Assembly: GCA_013115135.1 (NCBI GenBank)
Contig: JABANP010000863.1
Coordinates: 1 to 14,076 of the forward strand
Source of the DNA: Perkinsus olseni
Taxonomy: Eukaryota; Perkinsozoa; Perkinsida; Perkinsidae
Reading direction: 5' to 3'
Length of the DNA: 14,076 bases
The notes beneath the pieces were generated by a model. The model had not been told where the DNA came from. It did no database searches and worked only from the letters and a program-made list of their open reading frames with translations. The translations under genes were made by a program, and so were the position numbers. Below, piece after piece: positions 1 through 8,890 of this stretch (position 1 is its first letter; every line of letters starts with the position of its first letter).

Positions 1-1
1 C

Positions 2-290
2 ATCGTCTTCATCACCAACTACGGTGACATCAATTGGTCCATCGGCAACAAGATGAAGTCTAGATGGGAAGGCCCTTATACCATCGCCAAGGTTCCTACC
101 ATCGGCTACGGTATTGGTGGCGCCCGAGCTTATCTTACCTAACCGTAAGATATGGGAAAGAAGCACCTCATCTACTTCACGATTTCCCCCAAGATCTACT
201 CCTGATACCAATCCCAACTCCCCTCCTGTGGACGATCACGACTACGACGAATCAAGCATCAGTACACTATTCACTGGTCAGGACTCCTGA
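2..290 (+). pseudogene. LTR-retroelement integrase C-terminal fragment (frameshifted)
   Basis: The first 47 codons (frame starting at base 2) end in a segment with RWEGPYTIAKV, which resembles the GPY/F module at the C-terminus of Ty3/gypsy-type integrases, a small fold that contacts DNA during integration. That frame stops at 143. The expected continuation (PELILPNRKIWE, then a Ser/Thr/Pro-rich stretch) is in the next frame from about 123 to the TGA at 288-290, so a single frameshift near 118-123 breaks the reading frame. The start lies off the left edge. What is seen is the motif and the frame break; assignment to Ty3/gypsy rather than another LTR group is inference, since no protease, reverse transcriptase or RNase H is in the window. 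Confidence 0.55.
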
Positions 291-304
291 CTCAGGAGTT
301 ACAG

Positions 305-934
305 TTGGTATCACTCAAGAACGTGGTACATGCCAAAGCGTTCCAAGATCTTGTTCGAGATCAACATCTACGAGGACAGAGGATCTACATCGATCACAAA
401 GGTACGATCAAGTCTATTGATTCATCAGGCGACGAGCGTCAAGACCTTCAACTGGTTCGAGAGCTAAGATCAGAAGATGCTATCAAGGAAGCTATCGACA
501 ATTGGAGACGGCCTACAGCTGCTACATCCCCTACGTCCCCTGATCATGTCAACGATGAAGAACCCGAAGATCTACAAGGTGATCGACTTCCTCAAACACA
601 AGACGGTGAGAGTGCATCTCGAGATGGTCAACAACATCAACAACAACAAGATGATAATGTTATCCCCCAAGATGATCAACCCCATCAAGTCCAAGACGGT
701 AACACCATCCCCTATGACGACGAACTGGATCAAACTCAAGTCATTGACAACGACACCACAACTGATCCTATAGTACCATCAACAAGGTCCACTTCATCAA
801 GAAGAAGACGACATCAGAGAGGAAAAGGAAAAGGTAAGGCTAAGGATCGACACGATCAAGTCCCTACAAGTATCAAGATTGCAAGACCCCTACCGACTTC
901 GATATCTGGTTTAAGAAGACATCTCCCCTACTAG
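305..934 (+). pseudogene. Retroelement 3' ORF segment, Gln/Asp-rich, basic C-terminus
   Basis: An open stretch of about 209 codons with no ATG at its start. It begins with a globular-looking segment (HAKAFQDLVRDQHLRGQRIY, then IDHKGTIKSID), continues through a low-complexity Gln/Asp-rich region (HQQQQDDN, then repeated QDD/QDG units) and ends in a basic patch (RRRRHQRGKGKGKAK). It follows the integrase fragment on the same strand and shares its codon style, so I treat it as the downstream part of the same polyprotein or a C-terminal extension after integrase. It may be a continuation broken by frameshifts at about 290 and 905. No catalytic motif is visible and no function is claimed. Confidence 0.45.
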
Positions 935-1223
935 ATCGACCAATCCTTGGTGCTATATTGAAGACCTATCCCCTGACGGAAGCGTCGTAGTATCTATCTC
1001 AAGTTCGAGACCAAATCAAGGCGCTGCTATCGTCGCATTCTCGGACGAGGATCAAGGAAGAGTCTACATCACCAAGATAGGAGACGATCACGCTAGGCTT
1101 CGTAAGTGCTATCCCACTGATCTCATCTACATTTGTGGATCAAGTAACGTCTTAACTAGACAACTTAGATCATTGGTTAGAGAGCTACATCATTCCTTAG
1201 GGATCGACGATCCTTGGAAGTAG
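912..1223 (+). pseudogene. Retroelement terminal ORF segment
   Basis: An open frame of 103 codons ending at TAG 1221-1223. It overlaps the preceding segment in another frame. It reads as a compact alpha/beta-like domain (WCYIEDLSPDGSVVVSI, then GAAIVAFSDEDQGRVYITK, then LRKCYPTDLIYICGSSN), ending with DDPWK. No ATG opens it, so it is best seen as the continuation of the upstream frame after a frameshift near 900-912. I recognise no family. Its position directly after integrase-like sequence suggests it is the end of the retroelement polyprotein. Confidence 0.4.
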
Positions 1224-2271
1224 TTCAATGAGATCGCTAAGTCGATAGATCTAATTAAGGTTTTGTTGTACTATCGACGCTAGATATGCGTGCACTTTAG
1301 CTATTAGCGTGATCTATATCATTGTAGTAGCATCTAGACCAAGATTGCATCATTCCCGAACGTTATGCTCTCTCGCGATTAAGCCTGTGTATTGCTCCTT
1401 GCCATCTGCGCCTGGCGCGTTATATCGATCGTGCGATCTATTTTGTCCCTCTAGCCCCACGTCACAAGGGCCGATGATCGACCGCTCTTTCGCGCGTATC
1501 GTATTTATCGGCTTTATCGTGTGAGCTGACGTCTTGTAGTAACAGTCATATATTCCTTGTATCTTCCCTCACAGCATCTATGTCCTCCGCTCTAGTGGAT
1601 ATCGCTGACGACGCAATATCGGCTGAATGAAGATATCGCTGAGATCTTCTACAAGACCGGTCCCATCAATCTGATTCTGACGATATCCAAGTTGCTCAGT
1701 GGTATGAGAGTCTATGAGGCGATCGAGAATGGTATCTCTACGATTACCTCTTCCTTCGAGATCAGCAACGACGACCCCCAGCAGAGTTGATCTGTTTGGC
1801 ATCTTTACATCCTCATAGAGGCCAATCTTGCAGCGAAGATCACCATCTTTCTCGTCATCAAGAGCCGAGGATTAAGGATCGAGATGAGTGAGGATCAGAG
1901 CTTCTATTTGTGTATCAATATTATCAGTGGGTATTGCCGCGCCGCCACTGTGAACGGCGGGAAAGCGGAGCGTATCTTTTTCCTTGCATTTATTTTCTAT
2001 CGGCGCACTTTGTTATCGCGCGCGCCCAGTATCGTCTGATATCATACAGTTTCAGATCCTCGTTACGGATCGAAACTGCCGGGCGAAAGCCCTTTTAAGG
2101 TTGATCTCTGAGTGAGTACAATCGTAAGATTTATCTCTGACTATCGTAGTCTGACTATCGTTGTCTGACTCACGTCTGATCTGGTTATCTTTGTAGCATC
2201 GTATCGCTACATCGTATCTGCAGTAATCGTATTGCATCTAACAGTTATATCTTGTCGCGCTGAGCTCGAGT
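1224..2271. other. Non-coding stretch, possible LTR region
   Basis: I see no coding exon in this kilobase. It begins directly after the retroelement stop codon and ends before an ORF starting MVGTR, so by order it could hold an LTR, but I could not define terminal TG/CA ends or a second copy. A short degenerate direct repeat with core CTGACTATCG occurs at about 2137-2175. GC-rich and AT-rich patches alternate. Confidence 0.3.
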
Positions 2272-2532
2272 ATGGTGGGAACTAGACATTCAGACAAGTC
2301 TGGATTAGTATGTTTAGGAGATCGCGGTGAAGTCGTTCCTCAGGATCCTCGTAGGCATCCATCCGATCCATCCGGATCATCATCCGCCTTCGTATCTCCG
2401 CTACACCTAGAACATCACCCCGCTGAAGGCATCGTCTCAAGTCCTCACGGTTCTCAATCTGGTTTGCAAGTATCTGCTAGTCATCCCAGCCCTCTACTCA
2501 CACGCTCACAGTGCGTGCAGTGCGACGCGTGA
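2272..2532 (+). CDS. Weak ORF, possible gag N-terminus of an LTR element
   Basis: An 86-codon ORF with a true ATG, starting MVGTRHSDKSGLV and then rich in Ser, Pro and His. Many Ty3/gypsy gag proteins begin with a similar M-V-x-T-R, and the position is downstream of a retroelement 3' end plus about 1 kb of non-coding DNA. The order pol end, LTR, gag start would fit one LTR shared by or left between two elements. It ends after 86 codons without a capsid or zinc-knuckle motif, so at best it is truncated. It could equally be a chance ORF. Confidence 0.22.
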   Translation: MVGTRHSDKSGLVCLGDRGEVVPQDPRRHPSDPSGSSSAFVSPLHLEHHPAEGIVSSPHGSQSGLQVSASHPSPLLTRSQCVQCDA

Positions 2533-3260
2533 CACAGTAGCTCTCGCTCGCCCCTAATCGATCGAAGTTGTTCATCGCTACTAGCTATTATTAGTCATAT
2601 TATATTGTCAGTGAAGGTCCGGGCTTAACCTGGAGCAAGTTCAAGCAAGCGTAGCAAGCATCGTTTTTGCGCGAGCTGCTCGCATGCCCCCGTAATCGAC
2701 CGTAATGGTAGCAACGGTATATTGCGTTCGTGGCTGTAGGGAGCGGTACCCGGCGCGAGAAGGTCTTTCGGGCCGGTTCCGAGGGAATTTTTCTTTTACC
2801 CTTGGTTAGTTATCTAGGAGACATTGCCTGTGTGCTTGCGTGCAAGGCAATGTGACTGCGGTGTTATGTTGGCCACTGGCCCGTGGCGTGTGGGACATCC
2901 TGGCGATGTCTGCCGGTCTCGGGTCTCGGGCTAATCTACACCACAGTCTCACCCAACACTCCCAGTTGACTGATGCGATGCGGTGGAGCATGTCTTGAAT
3001 CTCCGTTATTCGGTTGCGTTCAGCCGGGAAGTATCACAAAGAACGCCAAGCGAACAGCATAACACAAAGCGCGGAGGAAACCCTGGGCCTTCCCTCCAAC
3101 TCACACTGAGGAATCCCGAAAAAGAGAAAACCCAGCGCGTCCTCTTGAGCAACCCACCACCTATCCGCAGGTCTCCTGTACTGCTGCCCACCTACCACAA
3201 CTAAAATACTCAGAAACACAACCCCGTCAATAACTAAGAAATAGAATCGAACGTTTCAAC
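2533..3260. other. Intergenic, no gene seen
   Basis: No ORF here has convincing protein character. The short ORFs on both strands at 2806-3219 overlap each other and look like chance. Two small perfect inverted repeats are present (listed separately). The ISY1 stop codon lies at the right edge, so its 3' UTR should be in the rightmost part; I could not identify a polyadenylation signal with confidence. Confidence 0.5.
2821..2853. repeat. Perfect 9-bp inverted repeat
   Basis: ACATTGCCT at 2821-2829 and its complement AGGCAATGT at 2845-2853 flank a 15-nt loop. A second small one, GACATC/GATGTC, lies at 2894-2910. No function can be assigned; a hairpin in a non-coding transcript or a remnant of a small inverted-repeat element are both possible. 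Confidence 0.6.
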
Positions 3261-5669
3261 TCAGGCACCTCCCTTCGAGGTAGACAACATATCCTCCGTT
3301 TCCTTTTGCTGTTCCTTGTCCTTGTCGCTCACATACTGTTGGACCAGCAACTGCTTCTTCTTAGCCAGAATGAGCTTATCAATCTCTCCCTCAGTCGGGA
3401 CAGAGACGAACCTACAGGCTATATGACCGCGCGCCACGAAATTCCCCATAGCGTACGACTTATACGCCGCTGCAGTTGCCTGTCTTCGGCTCGGCGACGA
3501 CGGAGTAGGTTGAGCGACTGCTGCAGTAGCGCTACTAGCACTACCACTCGACGCCGTCCTCCCGCGCTTGTGGGGACTTATCCCGTGCGTACGACGGTAC
3601 CTGTGAAGTCAGCTTATGAAGCGCCAGCCGTCACCGTTGTCGCGCCATACTCTTCCTCTGCCTCCAGCTGCAACTCTAGCTCTCGCTGCGACTCCTCGAG
3701 TAACTGAACAGACCAGCCGTCGTGCAAAAACGACGGCCCGGCGTGATTACTTGAACTTCGTCGTCATCAGCACGCCAACCGAAGTAGTCTGGTTCGATGT
3801 CCTGGTATCTAAGCGCAACCATTTGCTCGGAATATCGTGACACCGTGGGGTTGTTTATTCTGGAATCTCATTTAAGGGGTGGTAATCGATTCTGAATTTC
3901 AGAATTAGTTCTCTGAACAACACCGGCTAATTCGGATTCTGGTCAGCACCGGAAGTAAGTGCGACCGTGGATTTTCCTTCGACACAGTGTATCGATTACT
4001 AAAATCTCGGCTCTTCGTCCGCGACCTTGCGTGACATACAATGGGAAAAGAGCTCAAGTCGCGAATGGATCAGTCGGGGAGGAGACACTCCTACAAGGCG
4101 ACCCTCCACCGGGTAGGAGAAGCATTTTAAGAATTTTTTATAATTTCTCATTCGCCATGACCTACATAATTGGACCTAGCTACTCGAGCAGCTACTCGAG
4201 TGACCTTCTCCTAGGCCCCGACCCTATGCGAATCAGTCCATCATTTCAACTCTAGCAGTAGTATGCTTCGCAACAAAAGAATCTTTTGGCCGCGTCAAGT
4301 GCGCTCTCAAGTCGAAGATTCCTCAGAAATGTTCTGGCGAATTGAGCGACTGAAGCAATGGTGAAATTACGAGTGCTGCAGCCAATCCCACCGGCAGCTG
4401 CTGCTCCTGCGACGTGCGGCATAGTGGCCTCATTCTTGCATGTGGCATAGTGGCCTCATTCTTGCATGTGGCATAGTGGCCTCATTCTTGCGTGTGGCAT
4501 AGTGGCCTCGATGTATCATGACAATATGATAGTTCGACGACCGGCGTTCTCGCGTCGCCAGGCACCATGGTCTCATCTTTGCATGTCGCGCTCCTCACTA
4601 CTCTGTTTTCGCATTTCCCACACGTCTCCATTGCTAGCCCACGCCACGATTAAATCAAAAACGTTGGGGGGGAGCGATGACACTCCCTTCGAGTCTCCTC
4701 ATTCTCTCATCACGAGCGGTCGAGCACCCGTCACCACCACCGACGCTTCACCCACTAGTACAGTTCCTTCCTAGTTCGTCGTTTTTTCCTCTCAGCATCC
4801 TCAGCGGCCCTCATCGCCCTCTGATGCTCGAACAGCTCCCTTACTCCCGGCAGATCCTTGGCAGCTCCAAAGTACTTGTAGCCATCTAAAAAGAGAATCA
4901 TAACCGCATTTTCTAATGCGATCGACTGAGTTACTTCCTCCGATGATCTCAGCGCCTTCACCAGCCTCCCCCGCACCAGCTCGCATGGCCGAGTAGTCCG
5001 GACCACCCAACGCCCTTATTTGGTCTTCCCAGTGCTTCCTACCATAAATCCGCCAAATCATCTCTTCCCTTCACGTTCGCTATTACTTAGTGCGCAGCAG
5101 TCTGTTGATGAGGTCGTTGAGTTCTCTTATTTTTTGCTCTCCTAAGGAGGCGTTTTGGATGTCGGATATGTTTTTGGAGATGTCCCGAACCTGAAAGTGA
5201 GTGAAGCGTCGCTCGAGAGCTACTGCTGTAGAGAACAGAAGTTCCTACTAAGTCACATCAAGAATGATCCATAGATAAAAAAATCACAATAATCGACTTA
5301 CGATATCAAAATACAAGGTTTGGCTGGTTGAGGTTGACAACCGTTTCACGTCTGATTTCAAAGATACTTCATACTTCTCTATAATAGACAAGAGAATCGT
5401 TACTAGAAACTTTCAGTCCAAGAAAAAAAAATTTTTTTCAGCCCCTAAACGCCTACCAGAGTCTGTCGCCAGTGCACGCAGTCCTTCAGAGAGGTACAGT
5501 CTGTCGCGTACCTGAAGCAAAACTGAATTGTGAATCGACCGCTACTATCACCCCCTCACCTGGGTCGGTTGTAGTGAGGACGCTGAAAAAGCTGGCCGGT
5601 CTCGATTTTCCTCTGCTGGTCGACCCAGCGATTTAACAGGTGCATTGCCTTCTCCTCAGAACGAGCCAT
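3261..5669 (-). CDS. ISY1: ISY1 pre-mRNA splicing factor, nine exons
   Basis: ISY1 is a spliceosome component associated with the Prp19/NTC complex and acts around the catalytic steps in the nucleus. Exons, 5' to 3' on the minus strand: 5669-5560, 5511-5457, 5190-5087, 5038-4935, 4885-4762, 3808-3751, 3703-3651, 3600-3466, 3411-3261. All junctions are GT-AG and keep phase, giving 297 aa (human ISY1 is about 285). Family hallmarks, in order: MARSEEKAMHLLNRW at the N-terminus, IQNASLGEQKIRELND, HWEDQIRALGGPDY, GYKYFGAAKDLPGVRELFE, DIEPDYFGWRADDDE and the C-terminal VPTEGEIDKLILAKKKQLL. Introns are 47-54 nt except for two of 266 and 953 nt. If intron five were not removed, a TAG at 4757-4755 would end the protein at 167 aa. 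Intron eight (3465-3412, 54 nt) is also open in frame, so it may be retained. The exact acceptor of exon six is the least certain junction; it was chosen because the spacing to the human protein is then exact. Confidence 0.94.
3716..3737. repeat. Perfect 8-bp hairpin inside ISY1 intron 6
   Basis: GCCGTCGT and ACGACGGC are perfect complements around a 6-nt loop and fill much of the 47-nt intron 3750-3704. The core CCGTCG/CGACGG recurs in a hairpin at 12503-12530 in another gene's intron. It may bring the splice sites together or be the remnant of an inverted-repeat element. Confidence 0.7.
3859..3925 (+). repeat. Dispersed repeat C, copy 1 (AATCGATTCTGA type)
   Basis: Contains TTCTGGAATCT, AATCGATTCTGA and CAGAATTAGTTCTCTGAAC. 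Related stretches lie at about 11087-11175 and 11576-11635. All three copies are inside introns longer than 300 nt. This copy is antisense to its host gene and is the most diverged of the three. Confidence 0.5.
4416..4510. repeat. 26-bp tandem repeat, about 3.7 copies
   Basis: Units at 4416-4441, 4442-4467, 4468-4493 and a partial one at 4494-4510, beginning GTGGCATAGTGGCCTCATTC. The full units differ by only a base or two. A diverged extra copy is visible at about 4561-4588. The array lies inside ISY1 intron 5. The units abut with no spacers, so this is a minisatellite and not a CRISPR array. Confidence 0.9.
4898..4921. repeat. Hairpin inside ISY1 intron 4
   Basis: CGCATT and its complement AATGCG flank a 4-nt loop inside the 49-nt intron 4934-4886. 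It is one of several short perfect stems found within short introns of this window. Confidence 0.5.
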
Positions 5670-5815
5670 CTTGTATTACCAACAGACCAACAGCGACTAC
5701 CAGAAAAAAGATTTATTTGGAGGAGGTACCAGTTACCCGGGCGCTGAGTGGCGCTTGAGACGGTGGTGGCGTGCTCAGTCGCAGCGGCACGGGCCTTAAC
5801 GGGTACATCTTTCCG

Positions 5816-5848
5816 TTAGTTCTCTGACGCTGAAATGCAGAGAACTAA
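5816..5848. repeat. Perfect 10-bp inverted repeat between divergent genes
   Basis: TTAGTTCTCT at 5816-5825 and AGAGAACTAA at 5839-5848 are perfect complements around 13 nt. Its central position between divergent starts makes it a candidate binding site for a dimeric regulator, but a small transposon remnant is equally possible. Confidence 0.7.
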
Positions 5849-6276
5849 GGAGTTAGTATATACTTTGTCCTTAGGAAGGAGATTTTAATCCGATCTGTTC
5901 GCCGGGAGTGTTCAATAGACGACTTCTGCATATCAAGACAGAATTGAAATTAATCTGTGCGAGATGGCTATTGGCTATTGAAACTCAGGCTGCACAACAG
6001 CCTCTTGCAAACCCGATCAAAATCTTCCCTGGCGTTGCCCTTCATACACGTACGCGTGTAGATTTTGGCGCTGTTTCTCCAGTCGCTCTGAGGGGCTCCT
6101 TCGGGTCGATCTAATCCGTGTGGCAATCAATTCGTTGTTAATAGCGAGGGCCTTCAGCACGCATTGGCCGGGCAGGAGGAACGAGATGCAAGAAATTTTT
6201 TCGTGCATTTTTTCTGCGAATTTTGACTTTTTTCAGTGGTCGTTGGTGAAAGTGCGCGGTCGTGGGAATAGGGAAA

Positions 6277-6337
6277 GTATCCTAGAGTTAGCAGCTATGG
6301 GAGTATCCTAGGTCGACCATGGTCATTCACGGAATAG
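6277..6337 (+). repeat. Introner family A copy upstream of SAR1
   Basis: GTATCCTAGAGTTAGCAG at 6277-6294 is followed by a fuller copy at 6300-6337 that starts GGAGTATCCTAGGTCGACC and ends CACGGAATAG. The first half matches the intron cores at 9917 and 10519 with one difference. CACGGAATA also occurs in the reverse complement of the intron at 12143. It lies 29 bp before the SAR1 ATG and could be a 5' UTR intron or an unspliced insertion. Confidence 0.6.
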
Positions 6338-6365
6338 TTATTATCATACCCTCTTTCCCTCGGCA

Positions 6366-6965
6366 ATGTTCCTCGTCAATTGGCTTTGGGACGCTCTGAG
6401 CTACCTAGGCCTGTCTCGCAAGAACGCCAAGATTCTTTTCCTGGGGTTGGACAACGCCGGAAAAACTACGCTATTACACATGCTGAAAGATGACAAAGTC
6501 GCTACTCACGTCCCCACCCTGCATCCGCACTCTGAAGAATTGCTGATCGGAAAGATACGCTTCAGAACCTTCGATCTGGGTGGTCACGAGACAGCCCGTC
6601 GTATTTGGAAGGACTACTACGCTACTGTGGACGGAATTATCTTTCTGGTGGATGCGGCCGACCGAACCCGTTTTTTGGAGGCGGCTGAGGAACTGAGGCA
6701 ACTACTGGAGTGCCAGGAGCTTTGTACGGTCCCGATCGCGGTTTTGGGAAATAAGATCGACATCAGAAACGCGGCTGGCGAGGAGGAGTTCAGACAGTGT
6801 CTTGGTTTGCATTCTCACACCACCTTCGGAAGGGAAGTTAAGTCCGGTGCTGCTCAGAGTGCTCAGGAGTCTGGCATCCGTCCGGTGGAGGTCTTTATGT
6901 GCTCTGTCGTCAAGAGAATGGGGTATGCTGAAGGGTTCAAGTGGCTGGCGCAATTCCTCGACTGA
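6366..6965 (+). CDS. SAR1: Small GTPase SAR1 (COPII coat initiator)
   Basis: SAR1 binds GTP, inserts an amphipathic N-terminal helix into the ER membrane and recruits the COPII coat for ER-to-Golgi transport. The 199-aa length is typical. The N-terminus [16 protein letters not shown] is the hydrophobic Sar1 helix and lacks the Gly2 of myristoylated Arf proteins. The P-loop GLDNAGKT is at 27-34, switch I Thr at 50 (HVPTLHP), DLGGH at 69-73 with the catalytic His73, NKID at 128-131, and the Sar1-specific [17 protein letters not shown] with WLAQFLD near the C-terminus. ATG 6366 is chosen because it begins the conserved helix. It is the only recognised gene in the window whose coding region has no intron. 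A short stretch at about 152-170 ([10 protein letters not shown]) is looser than the rest of the family. Confidence 0.97.
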   Translation: MFLVNWLWDALSYLGLSRKNAKILFLGLDNAGKTTLLHMLKDDKVATHVPTLHPHSEELLIGKIRFRTFDLGGHETARRIWKDYYATVDGIIFLVDAADRTRFLEAAEELRQLLECQELCTVPIAVLGNKIDIRNAAGEEEFRQCLGLHSHTTFGREVKSGAAQSAQESGIRPVEVFMCSVVKRMGYAEGFKWLAQFLD

Positions 6966-7013
6966 TTTTGTTGTTATGATGGTGAGCATGATGATAGTGG
7001 TTTATTAAGTAGA

Positions 7014-7075
7014 TTAGTGAGACTACGAGGCAAGCTTGCGTTATTGACAGACGGGGACTGATAATTTTTCCGCTT
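7014..7075 (+). repeat. Duplicated block, copy 1
   Basis: Begins TTAGTGAGACTA and ends TTTTTCCGCTT, matching 7239-7299 with several substitutions and small indels. Weaker similarity extends upstream into both flanks (TATGATGGTG-like and GTGGTTT-like sequence), so the duplicated unit probably included the SAR1 3' flank. Spacing is about 225 bp. Confidence 0.65.
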
Positions 7076-7238
7076 ATGGCCCGTCTAATTTCCTACGTTT
7101 CGGTAATATCATTTCGTTTGCACTCTTACAAGGGTAGCTGTCAGAACGCCCTGTTGGAGACTTTCTTGCCCAAGTCAACCCGTCATGATGATGGGGTAGA
7201 AGCATCAATGGTGGTGGTTTAAGAATAAGTTGGCTAGG

Positions 7239-7299
7239 TTAGTGAGACTAAACAGCTTGCTTGCGTTAATTGCAGCCGGGATGATAAATTTTTCCGCTT
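7239..7299 (+). repeat. Duplicated block, copy 2
   Basis: Second copy of the block at 7014-7075, sharing TTAGTGAGACTA, GCTTGCGTTA and TTTTTCCGCTT in the same order and orientation. No coding role is apparent. Confidence 0.65.
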
Positions 7300-7824
7300 G
7301 TACCCCTTTACTTGGCTGTAAGCCCGTCATCAGTCGTCGCCTAGGTCGTTCGCCCAACCGGTCTTCCAGTGTTTGTCTGTCCCTCATGGTCCTAGCCGGT
7401 CACTTGCCGCCTACCACAACTTCCCCTATTGATCCCCGCAGCAGCACCAGCAGAAGTAATACCGTTACCATGTAACCACTGTGACGGTCTTCTTTTCTCA
7501 GGCTCGAGTGAGTCGCGGAATGTGGAGAAAGTGAACCCGTTTTTGACATATCAAAATAACGTTTCCCAAGCTGGTGAGATCCCCCTGGGCTGCCTGTCTG
7601 AAATAGGGGTGGCCACACAATTGAACTAACTTCCGAGACTGACCGGCCGGGCGCGGATGATGCTGCATCATCGATGCATGCGGAATTGATTTTTTGTATT
7701 CACCATGACTGGGTACTCGCCGAAACGAACCGAAATGATCTATTTTCTCGGGGCCCGCCTCTTGTCGGGAAGCTAGTCACCCCTAGTTTCCGATTCTGTA
7801 ATTTTTCATCGTTTCTTGCATCAG

Positions 7825-8754
7825 GTGACTTATCCTCTTTCGCCTTGGTCCTCATGCTAGAGGGAGTTCGGAATGACTTTGCATTCTCAGAGAACGATCT
7901 TTGGTCAACTTTTGTGAAGTGAGATTGGGAAGATCACGCTCTCTTAGTAGTCCACTGAGAGTATTCATCATCGCTAGAATGCGCGTGAATAGTGGATCGG
8001 TTGTTCAAGACACTCGCTGGTCCCTATGGACTGTTGAACTTGAAGCGGGTATTGTAAAGTCATCTTCACTGTGTGCCTTCTGACGGTTAATGTATACCCA
8101 TCCTGATCGAGTATGATATTATGTCCCGAGAGAATAGTAAGCTATTTTATTTTATTCGGAGTATTCTGTAAATAAGATGGTTATTAGTTCAAGTTGGAGG
8201 AGTAACGGTCCACCAGGTCGAGCCACATTAAAAATATGAGAACCCCTGGGAATCTTTTAGAGCGTTATTGACGAGCGTCAACTTAGGATTTATTCCACTA
8301 TCGCTCCCTAACTTCGTAAACTACACTTTATCCCGTTGCAAGTCCTTGGACAAATAGACGTCCACTTTCGTTCAGTCGGCAGCTAACCCGACTCTGAGCG
8401 TTCTCATAGTGGAAAACGTAGTTTCAGGATTTCGAGTTCTCGCTGGTCTGTTCGACCGGTCCGCTTTTCTCCTGAAGGTACGGTCCGTTGAAGACAGTGC
8501 AGCTACTGGATTCTGTATCGGCTCCGGACGTCGCTCTGGTGGAGTTTCAGGAGAACTCCGACGCACAGGAATGCCAAAGACATCTTGACGGTAGGGTCAC
8601 CCTACTAGGGTGGTGTTTTCCATCCCAGCGACCCGAAAATGCCGACCTCAGTATTATTGAGTTAGCGCCAACCCGATTGATTATTGAGTTTCGAACTTGT
8701 AATTTGCATACAGTACCGGACGTCCAAAAAGCGGAATTTCGTGTGCTGGGGTAA
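7825..8754 (+). CDS. Probable RNA-binding protein with two RRM-like regions (structure unresolved)
   Basis: Segment one (7825-7918) gives SSFALVLMLEGVRNDF then SENDLWSTFV, like beta1 and alpha1 of an RRM. It continues in another frame near 7951 (PLRVFIIARMRVNSGS). Segment two begins after the acceptor TTCAG 8371-8375 with NPTLSVLIVENV and LAGLFDR to 8458, and continues from 8478 in a new frame with YGPLKTVQLLD, APDVALVEFQ and AQECQRHLDGR, a classic RRM order. Joining the frames needs phase-compatible gaps of only 29-32 nt (7919-7947 or 7919-7950) and 19 nt (8459-8477), much shorter than other introns here. So these are ultrashort introns, or the locus is a frameshifted pseudogene. The reading frame ends at TAA 8752-8754. 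The N-terminus (possibly ATG 7674 or 7705) and the link between 8080 and 8376 are not resolved. Confidence 0.45.
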
Positions 8755-8870
8755 ATTCTTCCCTCAAATCGAGTATGGCCCTGAAATTTCAACTGTAGTG
8801 TCCTTATACTGTGGTACTGCATGCGATAGTTTCTCATAAAATTAGTGAAACGGTTTTTCACACACATGTC

Positions 8871-8890
8871 TCCCCCGGGGTTCGAACCCA
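8871..8890 (-). repeat. tRNA T-arm/B-box-like sequence upstream of the KH gene
   Basis: On the minus strand it reads TGGGTTCGAACCCCGGGGGA, close to the RNA polymerase III B-box consensus GGTTCGANTCC. No matching 5' acceptor or D-arm is found upstream, so it is not a complete tRNA gene. It resembles the cores of two introns near 13.1-13.3 kb. Confidence 0.55.

Larger units (their letters stand above)
3809..4761 (-). other. 953-nt intron 5 of ISY1
   Basis: This intron is about twenty times longer than most of its neighbours. It starts GTACTAG and ends GCGCTTAG, with the next exon beginning ATACC, the same acceptor context seen at two introner-family introns near 12 kb. It holds a 26-bp tandem repeat (4416-4510) and a copy of the dispersed GATTCTGA repeat (about 3859-3925). 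I found no gene inside it on either strand. Confidence 0.8.
5670..6365. promoter_or_regulatory. Divergent intergenic region between ISY1 and SAR1
   Basis: The two genes are transcribed away from each other from this 696-bp stretch, so it should hold both promoters and 5' UTRs. I could not find a convincing TATA box or initiator. It holds a perfect 10-bp inverted repeat (5816-5848) and an introner-like copy just before the SAR1 start (6277-6337). The short ORFs here (5908-6114, 6017-6208, 6120-6311) overlap each other and show no protein character. Confidence 0.5.
6966..7824. other. Non-coding stretch downstream of SAR1
   Basis: I see no convincing exon. It includes the SAR1 3' UTR and a duplicated block (7014-7075 and 7239-7299). 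Overlapping short ORFs on both strands at 7205-7629 look like chance. The 5' exons of the RRM gene that follows may lie in the right part; an ATG at 7674 is in frame with its first recognisable segment without needing a splice. Confidence 0.4.

Noticed and set aside
64..420. 118-codon plus-strand ORF at the left edge
   Set aside because: Overlaps the integrase-like and following retroelement frames and has no motif of its own; a frame shadow.
3306..3707. 133-codon plus-strand ORF, Ser/Arg/Thr-rich
   Set aside because: Antisense to ISY1 exons 7-9, which match the family in order and spacing.
4416..4510. CRISPR-like array
   Set aside because: The 26-bp units abut directly with no spacers, and the context is eukaryotic; it is a minisatellite.
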